Shown piece after piece: positions 24,130-34,901 of a stretch of DNA of 64,000 nt. Position 1 is the stretch's first letter. Each line of letters begins with the position of its first letter. Location of the stretch: positions 72,907,001 through 72,971,000 of the forward strand of contig CM032232.1 in the NCBI GenBank assembly GCA_019009955.1, in the 5' to 3' direction. A program made the translations under genes and the position numbers. This DNA comes from Riptortus pedestris (lineage: Eukaryota > Arthropoda > Insecta > Hemiptera > Alydidae). The notes below the pieces were generated by a model, which saw only the letters and a program-made list of their open reading frames with translations, did no database searches and was not told the origin of the DNA.

Positions 24130-24254
24130 TTATTGATCGTCGAGAGGGAAAGTGCCGGCTGGTTGCCTCCTCCCCCAACCCGTCTGGCTTTGTTTCCAAT
24201 GCCAAAGTCCGTCCTCTGCGGTGTCTGCCAGCATTCCCTAGACCTCTCCGCCAT
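24130..24254 (-). CDS. Candidate first coding exon, unknown protein
   Basis: A minus-strand frame opens with ATG in a good context (GAAATGGCG) at 24254 and reads MAERSRECWQTPQRTDFGIG followed by a glycine-rich NKARRVGGGGNQPALSLSTI. Codons here are far richer in G/C than the flanks. After the STIN codons the frame turns AT-rich, and a weak GT donor (GTTATT) falls at 24129. This would fit a first exon of a host gene with a large intron, but no homologous family is recognised, no acceptor or second exon was identified, and the opposite strand is also open. The end coordinate is a guess from the donor. Confidence 0.3.
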
Positions 24255-26329
24255 TTCTAGACACCAAACTGGAATTTATACCTCCATGTACTACTACTAA
24301 CAAACTTCATCATGAATGACTCATTCAAATAAATAGAGCAAAAACAAATACAAAGAGATTAAAACTAAATTATCAACAATTAGAAAATGGTGGAAGTGGG
24401 AATGAGGGTAATAAGTTAATTAAAACATAAATAAATAAACCAAAAATAAAAGTTCATAATGGTTTAAATAAATCCTATACACTTATAATAAATTCGAATA
24501 ATTTAATTAACTTGATAAAACACAATTCATCTTTTTAAATAAGTATGTCATTAAATAATAGATATACTACCCCAAAGATGTTAATTTTTTTTATCTGTTT
24601 CAAATTCACTACATTACTTATTTAAAAAAAATTATACTACTAAATAAAAATAACATCATGCTACATTTGAACATGGTTCTCAATGATAAATCTAATCAAC
24701 TGAAAACCGAAATATTTATTGCAAAGCTTACACTTATAGTCAGTTATCTTTTTAATACAAAGAGTCCAATTATGATAGTAGGACAATAAATAACTTCCCT
24801 TGGATTATAATTATTAATTACATGTTCAGTGATTATTTTAATTCTAATAGTTACCAAAATTACATAAAACAGAACGCAGGCAGTAAAAAAAAAAATTATA
24901 TCGTAAAGTAACATTTAGAGCTCTTACTGACTCCAGGTGAAGATAATTTAGTAACATTATAATTATTGTTAAAACAAACAAAGATTTGATAAGAAATATA
25001 ATTATTTAATATTTTGTAAGAGAAGGGTCGAGGAAAAAGAAAACCTTGGACCAATATAAATATCTTTAAGACAGTAATGATCAACTGACACCAAATTAAA
25101 GAAGGAAAAATAAGTCTGAAGCCAGTAATACCGAATTAAAGGAAATAATCAAATAGGATTAATAGGGAAAAAAGAAGATTTACAAAAAAAAAAAAAAAAA
25201 AAAAGAAAGAAAGATAAAAGTCAAATTAGAATGTTGAGCAATTAAGCAATTATTTCTATTGGGGGCAGTTTGTAAAAGAAGTGGCGTTCTGGCGTACTGT
25301 TGTTCTGAGTGCGTAATGAAGTGTGAGACACGTGGCATTGTTGTCAAAGCGGTCGGGGCAAAGTGTTCCTGACAGATATATAGCACCCTGCCTCTCTTCC
25401 ATATATATATGTATGTATTTAAATATATAGGTCGATTGATAGGGCTTTGAAGGAGCAAACTTTCGCACAATCCCTTTGACTAGGAGGCGACTATCTGCTC
25501 TATTGTTCGCCCGTTTGACAGATATATGTGGAGATAGAGTGCTCGTTCTAGCGTTGCCTGGGCTTGAGAACTTTACTCAATGAACTCCCCCCTTCACGGG
25601 GATCAAACAGAGTTCCCCAGCCACAAAATAGACCAATTTTAGTAAAAAAGGATTTACAATTAACGGTCTGTTGGAATGAATAAATAACACATTTTCCGGA
25701 ATGCCATTTTAACCGAAAAAATTCTCATACTCAAAAAACGATGCATTTACGTGAATACAATTCAAATATGTGCGGGCTTTTTTTTTTTGTGGATAACACT
25801 ATGAATGAACTTGGTATGTTATTTGAAAATGAAAAACCTTTTTTATAAGGATTACAAATAATTGAAATGATTTTAGCAACTATCACAATTATTTTTTTCC
25901 AATTGCTGTACCTATTTCACTCCATTTAAAATGACTGCAATTATGATTGTTTATTTTTAAAGTTAATTAAGGTTTTTTGGCCAATTTTGTGGAACGAGTT
26001 TGACTAGATATACTGTTGATTTTTGATTATCAGCGTACTTTTATTGGAGTGGAATAATAACTGTGTTACTGCAAGTTTAGACGAGGTGTAAATGTTTTTC
26101 TTAGATCATTGAGCCGTGTTAGTTTAAAAATTGGTGTAGATGACAATGTGGGATGATTTTTAGGAAAATACAATTATGAGTAGAGGGAGTTTAATAAATT
26201 TCGTGTGTTGCTCACTGTAGTAGGACTCGATGTTTTGGGGATTTGGTTTTAAGATGCGATGAGCTGTGCTGATTTTGAGTGGAGATAATATCTTTTTCGT
26301 TACAATATAAATCGGTATTTTGGCGGGTT
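24255..26329. other. No recognised gene
   Basis: Mostly AT-rich. Around 25250-25620 the composition is more balanced and minus-strand frames of 96 and 70 codons overlap in two registers, which points to chance. No exon could be supported. Confidence 0.35.
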
Positions 26330-26800
26330 CGTGTTGTGAAGTAGGAGCGGGAAGGTTGCAGTAGCGACGGCTCAAGCTCTCTCTATATATAGTGATGTGT
26401 GAGCGAGAGGGGAGCGGATCAGAGAGAAAGAGGGGCGGCCGCAAGGATTCAAAGCTTTTTCTACTCACGTATATCGGATCTTGGCCTCGACTCTCATGTA
26501 CTCCTCGGCTGGGGTTGAGGCGCGGACTCCTGGAGGCTGGGCGGCAAGACAGCTCTCTTCACACACGCATTATCCGTGACACGGGGCTAGAGCACAAAGC
26601 GGAGAAGGAGCTGAAGCGACCGGCGACAGCGGCTCTACTGAGAGAGGCACTCGGTGGTGGGGAGGAGGCCCGGGAGGGGAGGCAGCTGGAGGGGAGGCCA
26701 ACAGGGCAGCCAACCTCAGTCCACGTGCCCGCCGGGTTCAATAACCAGTCAGTGTCTAGGGGGCTAAGGGAATAAACATTTACTACAGCTATGTCCCCTT
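26330..26800. promoter_or_regulatory. GC-rich, CpG-containing island, possible promoter or first exon
   Basis: About 470 bp rich in G/C and CpG (GGGGCGGCCGC, AAGCGACCGGCGACAGCGG, GCCCGCCGGG) in otherwise AT-rich DNA. Both strands are open (127 codons plus at 26392-26775, 81 minus at 26559-26804), which GC-rich DNA does readily. On the minus strand TAC|GTGAGT at about 26469-26463 is a strong splice-donor match. On the plus strand CTATATATAG at about 26386 could act as a TATA box. Direction and gene are unresolved. It could instead be a GC-rich piece of an unknown element. Confidence 0.35.
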
Positions 26801-26930
26801 TCAAAAATAAAATAAAATTATTTTTCCAAATAATAAATAAATAGTAAGATTTTTAAACTCAGAAAAATATCCCCCCTAGACATTTCTTTATTGGCTCAAG
26901 AAGTCGAACCATCGATGATCTCGATGACTT

Positions 26931-27399
26931 TTAGCAGATTTCCCTCGAGGGAAATCAGCTATTGAAGTTTTACCCGAAGAGCGATTTTTGCAAAATGTCC
27001 ATCGATTCTACTTAGTAGATAACTAAAATGAGGTCCGTTCAAATTTATATATATTTTTTTATGCAAAAAGAAAGATCAAGTTCGTTGACCGAAATCGAAC
27101 TACGGGGAGAGGGAGGGGGTAGAGGAAAGAATTTCGAAAATCCGAAATATATTAGTTATTATACGTCGGATCGAAAAAGTGTATGGTAGCAATGTTATTG
27201 CAAATGTTATTTTCTATGAATGTTGCTATATACATATTTTCTCTATCATGATTATTAACCGAGATTTTTCGATTATTTAGTTTTTAGCCTTCAGTAAACC
27301 TCCCACTCCTGCTAATGTCATATTAATTAAAAAGCTGCAGTTATATCATGAACCACTTTATTCTAAGCTTAAATACCAAATATTATTTTTCAAGAGGCC
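26931..27399 (+). mobile_element. HINE, left end and core
   Basis: Left end TTTTAGCAGATTTCCC, then the palindrome CCCTCGAGGG, a truncated (TA)n, the core and the CCTTCAGTAAACC block. It breaks off near CCAAATATTATTTTTCAAG without a right end. Confidence 0.75.
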
Positions 27400-27479
27400 A
27401 TTATTATTCGAGATACATGGATATTTGTTCCGCGTTGACGTCATCAATGGAGATTATACGTTTTTGTTTCGAAGATGTT

Positions 27480-27803
27480 AACTTGATCTATACCATACTC
27501 GATATTTAACTGTTTCAGTCAACACTGAAGATTATAATTGTTATTGGCTGAAATCAGACCTGGAACAGTGGAGGTTTAGAGAGGGGGAATTAGAAAATTC
27601 AAAGTTTCTCAGTTGTTATGAGTCGGAGCATAAAATGTTATAGAATCAATCTTGTTAAACTTTTGATTTTCTACAATTGTTGTACTATTCTTTTTGTCGT
27701 AACTCGTAATATTAAGCGAGTTATTTGTAATTTCTTGTTTTCTGCCATCTGTAACCCCCTCCCTCCAGAACCCTTTTATCATCTGATTTTTACAAATAAA
27801 TAG
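27480..27803 (+). mobile_element. HINE-related core, variant subfamily
   Basis: ACTCGATATTTAACTG, TATTGGCTGAAATCAGACC and GTTATGAGTCGGAGC match a variant core also seen at 45640-45769, 50836-50981 and 59135-59330. No terminal sequences are present. It ends where the next, inverse HINE starts. Confidence 0.55.
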
Positions 27804-28228
27804 AAAAAGTCCGTCACGCAGGGGCTGCGTAAACTAAGCAGATTTCCCACGTGAAGCTATACAATAGAGAAATCTTTATACGAGAGCCGTCTATACGTTA
27901 GTTATCGGCCCACATTTAATAAAAATACACATATCTCGGTTAATATTTAAGATAGAGAATAAATGTATAGAACAATATTTATAGTAATTTTAATTTGTAA
28001 TAAGATTAGTTCTATACAATTTTCTGATCCGACGTATGGTAACGGAGATATTTTGAATTTTCAAAAAACCTCCCCTCTAAACACCCCCTCCCCCTGGTCT
28101 GATTTCAGCCGTTAACGAACTTGATCTTTTTTTTTTTACATAAAACGACTATATATCGAGTTTGGTAACGATTAAACAAAATTGCGACCACTAGAGAGGT
28201 AAGAGACAAATATATATATATATATATA

Positions 28229-29337
28229 TCTATATATATATAAAATCGTAACCTCTGTCTGTACATTGATTTTTTTCGCGAAATTTCACGATAACTTTTC
28301 GTTTCACATGTCATAGACACCATATCTGCATTTTGTTTCTTTCGTGTATGTTTGTTTGTTTGTTTGTTTGTTTGTTTGTTTGTTTGTTTGTTACCTTTTC
28401 ACGCATAAACGGCTGAACCGAATTTTATGAAACTTGGTACGTATATTACTACTAACCCAACTTAGACTTTAGGCTATATTAAATTTGTCTGAGACAAACA
28501 GGAGTGGGGGTTATAAGGGAAGCCTGAAATTAAAAATAGCGATATTTCGTTTTCTATTGGTTTTTCGGCAAATATGCACATAACAAAAGTTGTTTATTTT
28601 GTTATTTAGAGTAACTTTTGTTATATATACTTTTGTCGTATACCGAAGTTTAAATGCGTTCTACGCTAATGATTATAGCGGGAGTCAACAATATTATTTG
28701 CCAAAAAAGACTCAACCGAACTAAATAAAACTCGGTATGTGTATTAGCAGTGAGGCATTCATTATAATAAGCCATACCAACATTTCTATGGACGGGCAGG
28801 AGTGGGGGTTATAAGGGAAGCCTGAAATTAAAAATAGCGATATTTCGTTTCCTATTGGTTTTTCCGCATATATAAACATAACAAAAGTTGTTTATTTTGT
28901 TATTTGGAGTAACTTTTGTTATATACACTTTTGTCGTATACCTAAGTATAAATGAGTTATACGTTAAAACTTTAGCGGGCACTAACGGCTGAACCGAACT
29001 TAACAAAACTCGGTATGCCAATTAGCATTAATTCTTCCATGATTATAAATTATATTAAAATTTTTAGGTTCGAACGGGAGGGGGGTTAAAAGGGAGGCCT
29101 GAAATAAAAATTCACCATATTTACATGTATAAGAGACGGGAAATATAAAAATATCGAAGACGGTGAAGCCTTATCGAACAAATAATTTTATTATTAGCAA
29201 ATCCACGGCAACGACGGGTATCAATCCTAAACACTGGGACGGGTAAATGTCAAAATATTGTGCGATGTAAAGCCTGAAAAATACCATCACCATTCAGCCT
29301 CAAATGAATTCCCGGGCGAAGCCGGGTATCTGAGCTA

Positions 29338-29338
<1 letters not shown>
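28229..29338 (+). mobile_element. Non-autonomous Helitron, 1.1 kb
   Basis: It begins TCTATATATATAAAA and ends with a hairpin (CCCGGGCGAAGCCGGG), a short spacer and CTAG. It lies between A (28228) and T (29339), the canonical Helitron target. There is no Rep/helicase coding. The interior holds a (GTTT)n tract and three diverged repeats of about 275-300 bp starting near 28498, 28795 and 29071. Each carries GTGGGGGTTATAAGGG or a variant; the first two also carry the inverted pair ATAACAAAAGTT/AACTTTTGTTAT. Confidence 0.85.
28350..28392. repeat. (GTTT)n microsatellite
   Basis: About eleven TTTG units inside the Helitron. The same tract occurs at 63447-63496 in the relative at the window edge, so it belongs to the element. 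Confidence 0.9.
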
Positions 29339-29407
<69 letters not shown>

Positions 29408-29571
29408 TTTTGAACGGACCTAATTTTCGTCATCTCCTGGGTAAGATCGATGGACATTTGAAGAAAAATTTCGAAAATCGCGTCATGAGTACAACCTCAA
29501 TAGCTGATTTCCCTTAAGGGAAATCTGCTAAAATGTTTGTTGAGGTGGCATCACAAGATTGTAATACCAGA

Positions 29572-29617
29572 GGGTGGGAAATCTGATTAGTTTACCCAGC
29601 CTCTCCCCTGGACTTTT
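29572..29617 (+). mobile_element. HINE right-end stub
   Basis: GGTGGGAAATCTGATTAGTT, a degraded stem-loop and a T run. Only the last 46 bp are recognisable. Confidence 0.5.
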
Positions 29618-30189
29618 TTTTATTATAATATTTTTTTAAGTTTCCCTTCACATTCCTAAAAAATATGACGTAGATGCCAGTTGTCATCGGTTTAAGAAGT
29701 ACTAAATCAGTCAAAAGATGGACGTATTTTTGTGTCGTGAGTTCTTCTTGGTGCTTGGTATGGCCTTCTTCAGAACTACAAGGGACGAAAAATTGTATGT
29801 TATTTTTTTACATAGTATACCATTAACTTAAAAAAAACAAAAAAAAACTGGCCCATAAGAAATGCAAGAAAAACAGTTTGAATCTGACGTTTTAACAATA
29901 ATTTGGAATATAAATGGGAAAAGGGGAGGAAAAAACCATAAAGGGAATGAGAGTAAAAGTCCAACATAAAAATAATAAATATATTATGTACTATTTTCTA
30001 ATTATACATTTGGAAACAAGTTGTCATATTGGAGAGTAAACATAATTTATTATTAGTACTGTAGGCAGCACCCACATCATATTTATCGTATGAATAATTT
30101 AATAATAATGTATCCTATGATAGTTACATTGATATAAAAATAAAATAAAAAAAAAAACATTCTCTTGGCTACAGATTGAAATTAACTTT
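29618..30189. other. No feature seen
   Basis: AT-rich with A-runs. No gene or repeat is recognised. Confidence 0.4.
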
Positions 30190-30406
30190 TGTTATTCACT
30201 CATGTCCACTTTGTGCTACTACGGTTAATTGGGACAAGTCATCTAGAGGTTGCCACCCTTTCCTAACCGGTGTGGGGCGAAGGCTTTTATTTAATGAGTT
30301 CGTCACTAAATCAATTCCTAATGCCCTGCTGGGAATCGAACTCATAATTCTCGGTTTATGTGACGTCTGGACATAGGCCTTAAACTAACATGGCTAACCT
30401 GAGCCC
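30190..30406 (-). mobile_element. tRNA-derived SINE
   Basis: Inverse copy: TGTCCACTTTGTGCTACTAC at the tail side, GCTGGGAATCGAACTC as the B box, and ACATGGCTAACCTGAGCCC at the head. Nearly full length with scattered mutations. Confidence 0.75.
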
Positions 30407-30987
30407 TGAAATTACTTTTTATTCCATCAATAATAATGATGTATGAAGGTATTGAAAAAAAAAAGTAAATGTGAATATTATACAAAGTTTACAAGTACTA
30501 GTGGTTCCAAATAAAGAGCGATGAATGGCTTGGAACAGACTTAAGATCGTGGAATGGCATTTTAAGGCCTTGTTTGCTAGGCTGTTCTCTTTTCACATTT
30601 GTTCCCCGTATGCAGCAAAAGTGCTGGATGAAAACTGTCCACCCATGGCTCATTTCAGCTGATCAAAAAGATCACCTGACTTCTAGAATACCTAAGAGGA
30701 GGTAGCAAGAAGGTCTTACAGGATCCAAACATACCTACAAGAGCCGTTCTATTGACGAGAATGGAAATCTAAGGAAAAAAAGTGTAAAGTGTAAGCCGGT
30801 GCGCTTTAGCTTGAATAACTTGCAAAATAAATTATTAGAAAGTTATAAACATGCAATACATAGAAAATGTGTTAAACAATCCCAAAATTAAATATCTTGA
30901 ATTAATAATAGGTATTTAATAACTCAAAAATATCAATTATAATTTGGTTATTATTTGGTAGGTAATTACCGCTAAGATGTTCTACTT
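30407..30987. other. No recognised gene
   Basis: A balanced-composition patch at 30530-30800 holds a 45-codon plus-strand frame starting MAWNRLKIVEWHFKALFARL near 30528. It may be a remnant of a coding element but is not recognised. Confidence 0.3.
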
Positions 30988-31696
30988 GAAAGTCCCGCAA
31001 GGGCTGCTTTAACTAAGCAGATTTCCCTCATGCGTCGCATTTCTATTTATCTCTTAACGCAAATGTTCAATGTGAACAATATTTTGTATTTAGGCTTCAA
31101 ATAAAGTGCTTCATAATATAACAGCATACTGTTAATATGACGTGAGAAAACTAAAAAATATAAATATCTCGGTTAATAATCATGATAGTGAAAAAAAAAA
31201 CACATATATAAAAAAGTCCGTCTCGCAGGGGCTGCGTAAACTAAGCAGATTTCCCACGTGAAGTTTTACAATAGAGAAATCCGCCTAATAACAACAGTAG
31301 TAGTAAGGAATCACTAAACCTATTCACGAGGGACGAATAGTTACCGAAACGGCCCGCACTAGCTCTCGGCGGAGAGTCCCGAACATAGCCGACTCCTGCC
31401 GACCACACACATGCATACAAATGCAAATGTCTCGGTTAATATTCAAGATACAGAATAAATGTATAGAACAAAATGTATAGTACATTTAATTTGCAATAAG
31501 ATTGATTCTATACAGTTTTTGATCAGACGCATAATAACGGAGATATTTTGAATTTTCAAAATTCCCCCCACTAAACCCCCTCCCACTGGTCCGATTTCAG
31601 CCATTAACGAACTTGATCTCTCTTATTACGTAAAACGCTTAAATATGAAGTTTGGTAACGATCAAACAAAAATTACGACCGCTAGAGCGTTAACAG

Positions 31697-31768
<72 letters not shown>

Positions 31769-32148
31769 GAACGGACCCCATTTTCGTCATCTCCTGGGTA
31801 GGATCGATGGGCATTTGAGGAAATTTTTCAATACTCGCTTCATGAGTACGGCCTCTATAGCTGATTTCCCGTAAGGGAAATCTGCTAAAAAATAAGTTGC
31901 AATAATATTGGTTCTATACAATTTGTCGATCCGATGCATAATTACGGAGATATTAAGCATCGAAATAATAAGGGAGAAGAAACTTCGAAATTTCCCCCTT
32001 TAAAAACACCCCTTCCACTTCCATTTTAGCCATTAACGAACTTGATCTTTAGTTTTGTATAAAACGTTTGAATATCGAGTTTGGTAATGATCAAACAAAA
32101 ATTGCGACCATTAGAGCGTTAACCTACATATATACATACAGTTTAAGA

Positions 32149-32200
<52 letters not shown>

Positions 32201-32324
32201 TTGAACGAGCCTCATTTTCGTCATCTCCTGGGTAGGATCGATGGACATTTGAAGAAATTTTTCTAAAATCGCATCATGAGTACGACCTCAATAGCTGATT
32301 TCTCATTGGAGAAATCTGCTTAAA
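30988..32324 (-). mobile_element. HINE interrupted by a second HINE
   Basis: The right end and first part of the core (30988-31208) stop at GAAAAAAAAAACACATATATA. They resume at 31892 with TTGCAATAATATTGG, running through a (TA)n tract at about 32150-32197 to a left end near 32324. The break falls in an A/T run, as expected for Helentrons inserting between two T. The outer copy is about 655 bp. Confidence 0.8.
31211..31890 (-). mobile_element. HINE, complete, nested
   Basis: AAAAAGTCCGTCTCGCAGG to TCTGCTAAAA, 680 bp, with a long (TA)n tract at 31700-31763 and an intact left palindrome (TTTCCCGTAAGGGAAA). It lies inside the copy at 30988-32324 in the same orientation, so it inserted later. 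Confidence 0.88.
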
Positions 32325-32689
32325 GCAGTCAACCGTTCACAATTAATATTCAGATTAACATGACTGGGATCAGCAGAAATTATGGTTTGTGAATATTTTA
32401 ATATATTAGCAAAAGAAAATGTTTAAAGTGAACGTTTGCACGAGGCCTAGAGGATTAAACATTTAGAAAATTAACATTTTATTTTTCTGTTATTGGTACG
32501 TAAATTATGAAAATTTATATAGAATGTCGGCCTTACATAAGAAACTTCTCAATTTCAATTGTTTGGTATTAATATCAAACATGTCAGGTACTGTCATCAG
32601 TTCATGTATTACACCATATCGTGCCAGTTGCGCCTGTTTTGCTAGAAACGTTCTGATTATTCATAAGGAAAATAATCTGTTGAAATTGT

Positions 32690-32785
32690 TTTCATGACAA
32701 AATTTTCAAAAAAATGTCTTAAATGTTCACCGATTGTATCTAGTTGATAAAATGACATCCGTTCAAATTTATATGTAAATATTTT
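32690..32785 (+). mobile_element. HINE left-block fragment
   Basis: TTTTCATGACAAAATTTTC, AAATGTTCACCGATTGTATC and GACATCCGTTCAAA match the left block in direct orientation. Both ends are absent. Confidence 0.5.
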
Positions 32786-33460
32786 TCAGGATCTTTTTTC
32801 CTCCTGCATAAAGGATGTTTGCTGGAGCATCAGCTGCACCGACAGTGGAAGGTGTCAAACAGATAGATTGCCACCTCCCATAATATGTATGTGGTGATGC
32901 ATAAGTAGGGCACAGGAGATTCCAAGGCTAATATTCCAAATAAATGCTGAACAGTCCACTTCAAATAACATTTTTTTTATTATTTAGCTGTCTCCCGGGA
33001 TAATTGGAGGTCCAATAAATAGATTTAATTGGATCAGAAAAATAAGTCTGGTCAATGAACAATATGTCCACCTCACTATTATGACTTCCCTATTAAACTG
33101 TTACATATAAAATGATACATATAGAAAGGAATACATTATGATTAATGTTACAGTTAAAAAATAACTGATACTGAGTTAATATCTTGTGATAAGAGCATTT
33201 ATGCAATATTTTTGTACTATTATAAATTTGAGAACGATGAAGGTATCTCTTTATTATTCTTACCCTGCAAAAAATGAGCTGTAGAAAACTAATTAGTCAT
33301 AAAAATAAAATTCTTGTTAATACAATACTAATGATATCAGCAAATGTCTAGACATGGTCGTATTTCCTTTTCTATTTTCTCTCATATTTACTTTATTCAC
33401 AAACTATCATTCCTATCAGTCGAAGTGCGAACGACATAGAAATAATCTTTTTTTTTAAAA
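32786..33460. other. No feature seen
   Basis: No coding frame or repeat is recognised. Confidence 0.4.
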
Positions 33461-33678
33461 TTATTTATTAACATCCACTTTATGCAACTTAGGCTAATTA
33501 GGACGGGTTATCTTCAGGTTAACACCCTTTTCTAGCCAGGGTGGCACTCAGGATTTTATTTAATGAATTCCGTCACTAAATAAATTTTTTTGTCCAGGCG
33601 GGAATCGAACTCGCCACTCTAGGTTTACCAGGTGAGATGAAAGGGAACGATTTATCTCACATGGTTAACCTGAGCCCC
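33461..33678 (-). mobile_element. tRNA-derived SINE
   Basis: Inverse, nearly full length: TCCACTTTATGCAACTTAGG, CTAGCCAGGGTGGCACT, GGCGGGAATCGAACTCGCC and ATGGTTAACCTGAGCCCC. One of the best-conserved copies. Confidence 0.85.
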
Positions 33679-33855
33679 AGAAACAGACATAGACTATTCG
33701 TTTGAAGTTTTTCGATTTATTTTTTACGTTATATTTAATTCATAGTGCAACCAATAGCTGAGGCCCTGCTCTATTATAGAGGATTTTGATACAACTTCAT
33801 AAAGTATTTATACTAAAGAGTGTCTAGCCGGCTAAATCCAGTTAACCCGCTTCAG

Positions 33856-33895
33856 ACTTCACTGAAGATGAGGTTCGTGCCTTGAAAACGCTAAT
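33856..33895 (+). ncRNA. Hammerhead-like core, degenerate
   Basis: CTGAAGA (33862-33868), a four-pair stem II (GAGG/CCTT, one wobble) and GAAA (33884-33887), then ACGCTA. No convincing stem I is seen. The SINE tail at 33905 begins just downstream. Confidence 0.35.
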
Positions 33896-33904
33896 AAATA
33901 TTTT

Positions 33905-34108
33905 GTTACTTATTTACGTCCACCTTGTGCTACTGTAGCTAATTGTGACTGGTTATAAACAGGTTACCACAATTTTCCAGAGAAGATGGGACCAAGAATT
34001 TTATTTTAATGTTTTACCGATAAATGAATTCCTTTTGCCCAGATGGAAATCGCAATCACCACACTAGTTTTACCAAGTTAGATTAAGACCAATGACTTAA
34101 CTCATATA
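33905..34108 (-). mobile_element. SINE, diverged, head truncated
   Basis: GTCCACCTTGTGCTACTGTAG, AAACAGGTTACCAC, GATGGGACCAAGAATTTTATT and a mutated B box (CAGATGGAAATCGCAATC) match the SINE in inverse orientation. The GAGCCC head is missing. Confidence 0.65.
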
Positions 34109-34486
34109 TATTCGGTTGGGCTTGTCCAAAGACCCTGTAGCTGTTTGGCCGCACTGACAGGGGTTCCAGATCAGAATGGAGCTTCTGAGAAGAGTTGTCT
34201 AGAATTTGACCGAACTCATCATATCGGAGAAACCAGTCTAATTTGTTATCATAAGTCTTTTAAAAGTCGGGCCCCTCGAGGCCGCCACAACGTCACTAAC
34301 GCCACACTTCATGGTCGAACTGGTGAACTAAATTTTTCCGGGATCCCCCAACATGCCCAACGTAGCTTAGCTGGTTGCCATTCCAAGGCACTACCACTAA
34401 GATATATGTGCTCCCTATATAAAGGAAATTTGAACAACACCTCATTTTCATAACCTTCTTTACGGTAACTAAGGATATTACTCATA
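34109..34486. other. Balanced-composition patch with unknown 102-codon frame
   Basis: Plus-strand frame 34145-34453 (GVPDQNGASEKSCLEFDRTH...) lies in DNA less AT-rich than its surroundings. No domain, signal peptide or family is recognised. It may be the remnant of an element or an exon. Confidence 0.25.
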
Positions 34487-34901
34487 GAAAAAGTACGTCA
34501 CGCCGGGGCTGCGTTAACTAAGCAGATTTCCCACGTGCGCCACGTATTTGAATTTATCTCAAAATTTAGAAGTTCAATGAGAACAATATTTGGTACTTAA
34601 GCTTCAAATAAAGTGCTTCATAACACAATAGAATATTGAAAATATGAGATGAGTAGGAGTGGGGCTATACTGAAGACCGCAAACTATATAATGCAAATAT
34701 TCAGTAAATAATCAAGATAGTGAAAAAATGTACATAACAATATTTATAGAACATTACATTTACAATAAGATTGGTTCTATACAATTTTTCAATTCGACGC
34801 ATAATAACGGAGATATTAAGAATTTTCGAAATTCTCTCCCTATAAACCCCCCTTCCCCTTGTCTAAACCCCCTCTTTCCCCTTAAGGGCAATTTGCTAAA
34901 A
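34487..34901 (-). mobile_element. HINE, internally deleted
   Basis: The inverse right end GTACGTCACGCCGGGGCTGC and core are present, but the (TA)n tract and left block are deleted. CCTTAAGGGCAATTTGCTAAA at the left end is retained. The deletion joins a C-rich core stretch directly to the left palindrome. Confidence 0.75.

Larger units (their letters stand above)
27804..29533 (-). mobile_element. HINE split by a nested Helitron
   Basis: Inverse right end AAAAAGTCCGTCACGCAGG at 27804, core to 28210, then a (TA)n tract. The tract is interrupted at 28229-29338 by a Helitron and resumes at 29339-29404. The conserved left block and TTCCCTTAAGGGAAATCTGC follow. Without the Helitron it is about 620 bp and complete at both ends. 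Confidence 0.85.

Noticed and set aside
29755..29800. Possible hammerhead core (CTGAAGAAGGCC, minus strand)
   Set aside because: No GAAA at the expected place and no stem II.
34145..34453. rRNA or transposase fragment suggested by balanced composition
   Set aside because: No conserved rRNA block or transposase motif could be identified in either strand.
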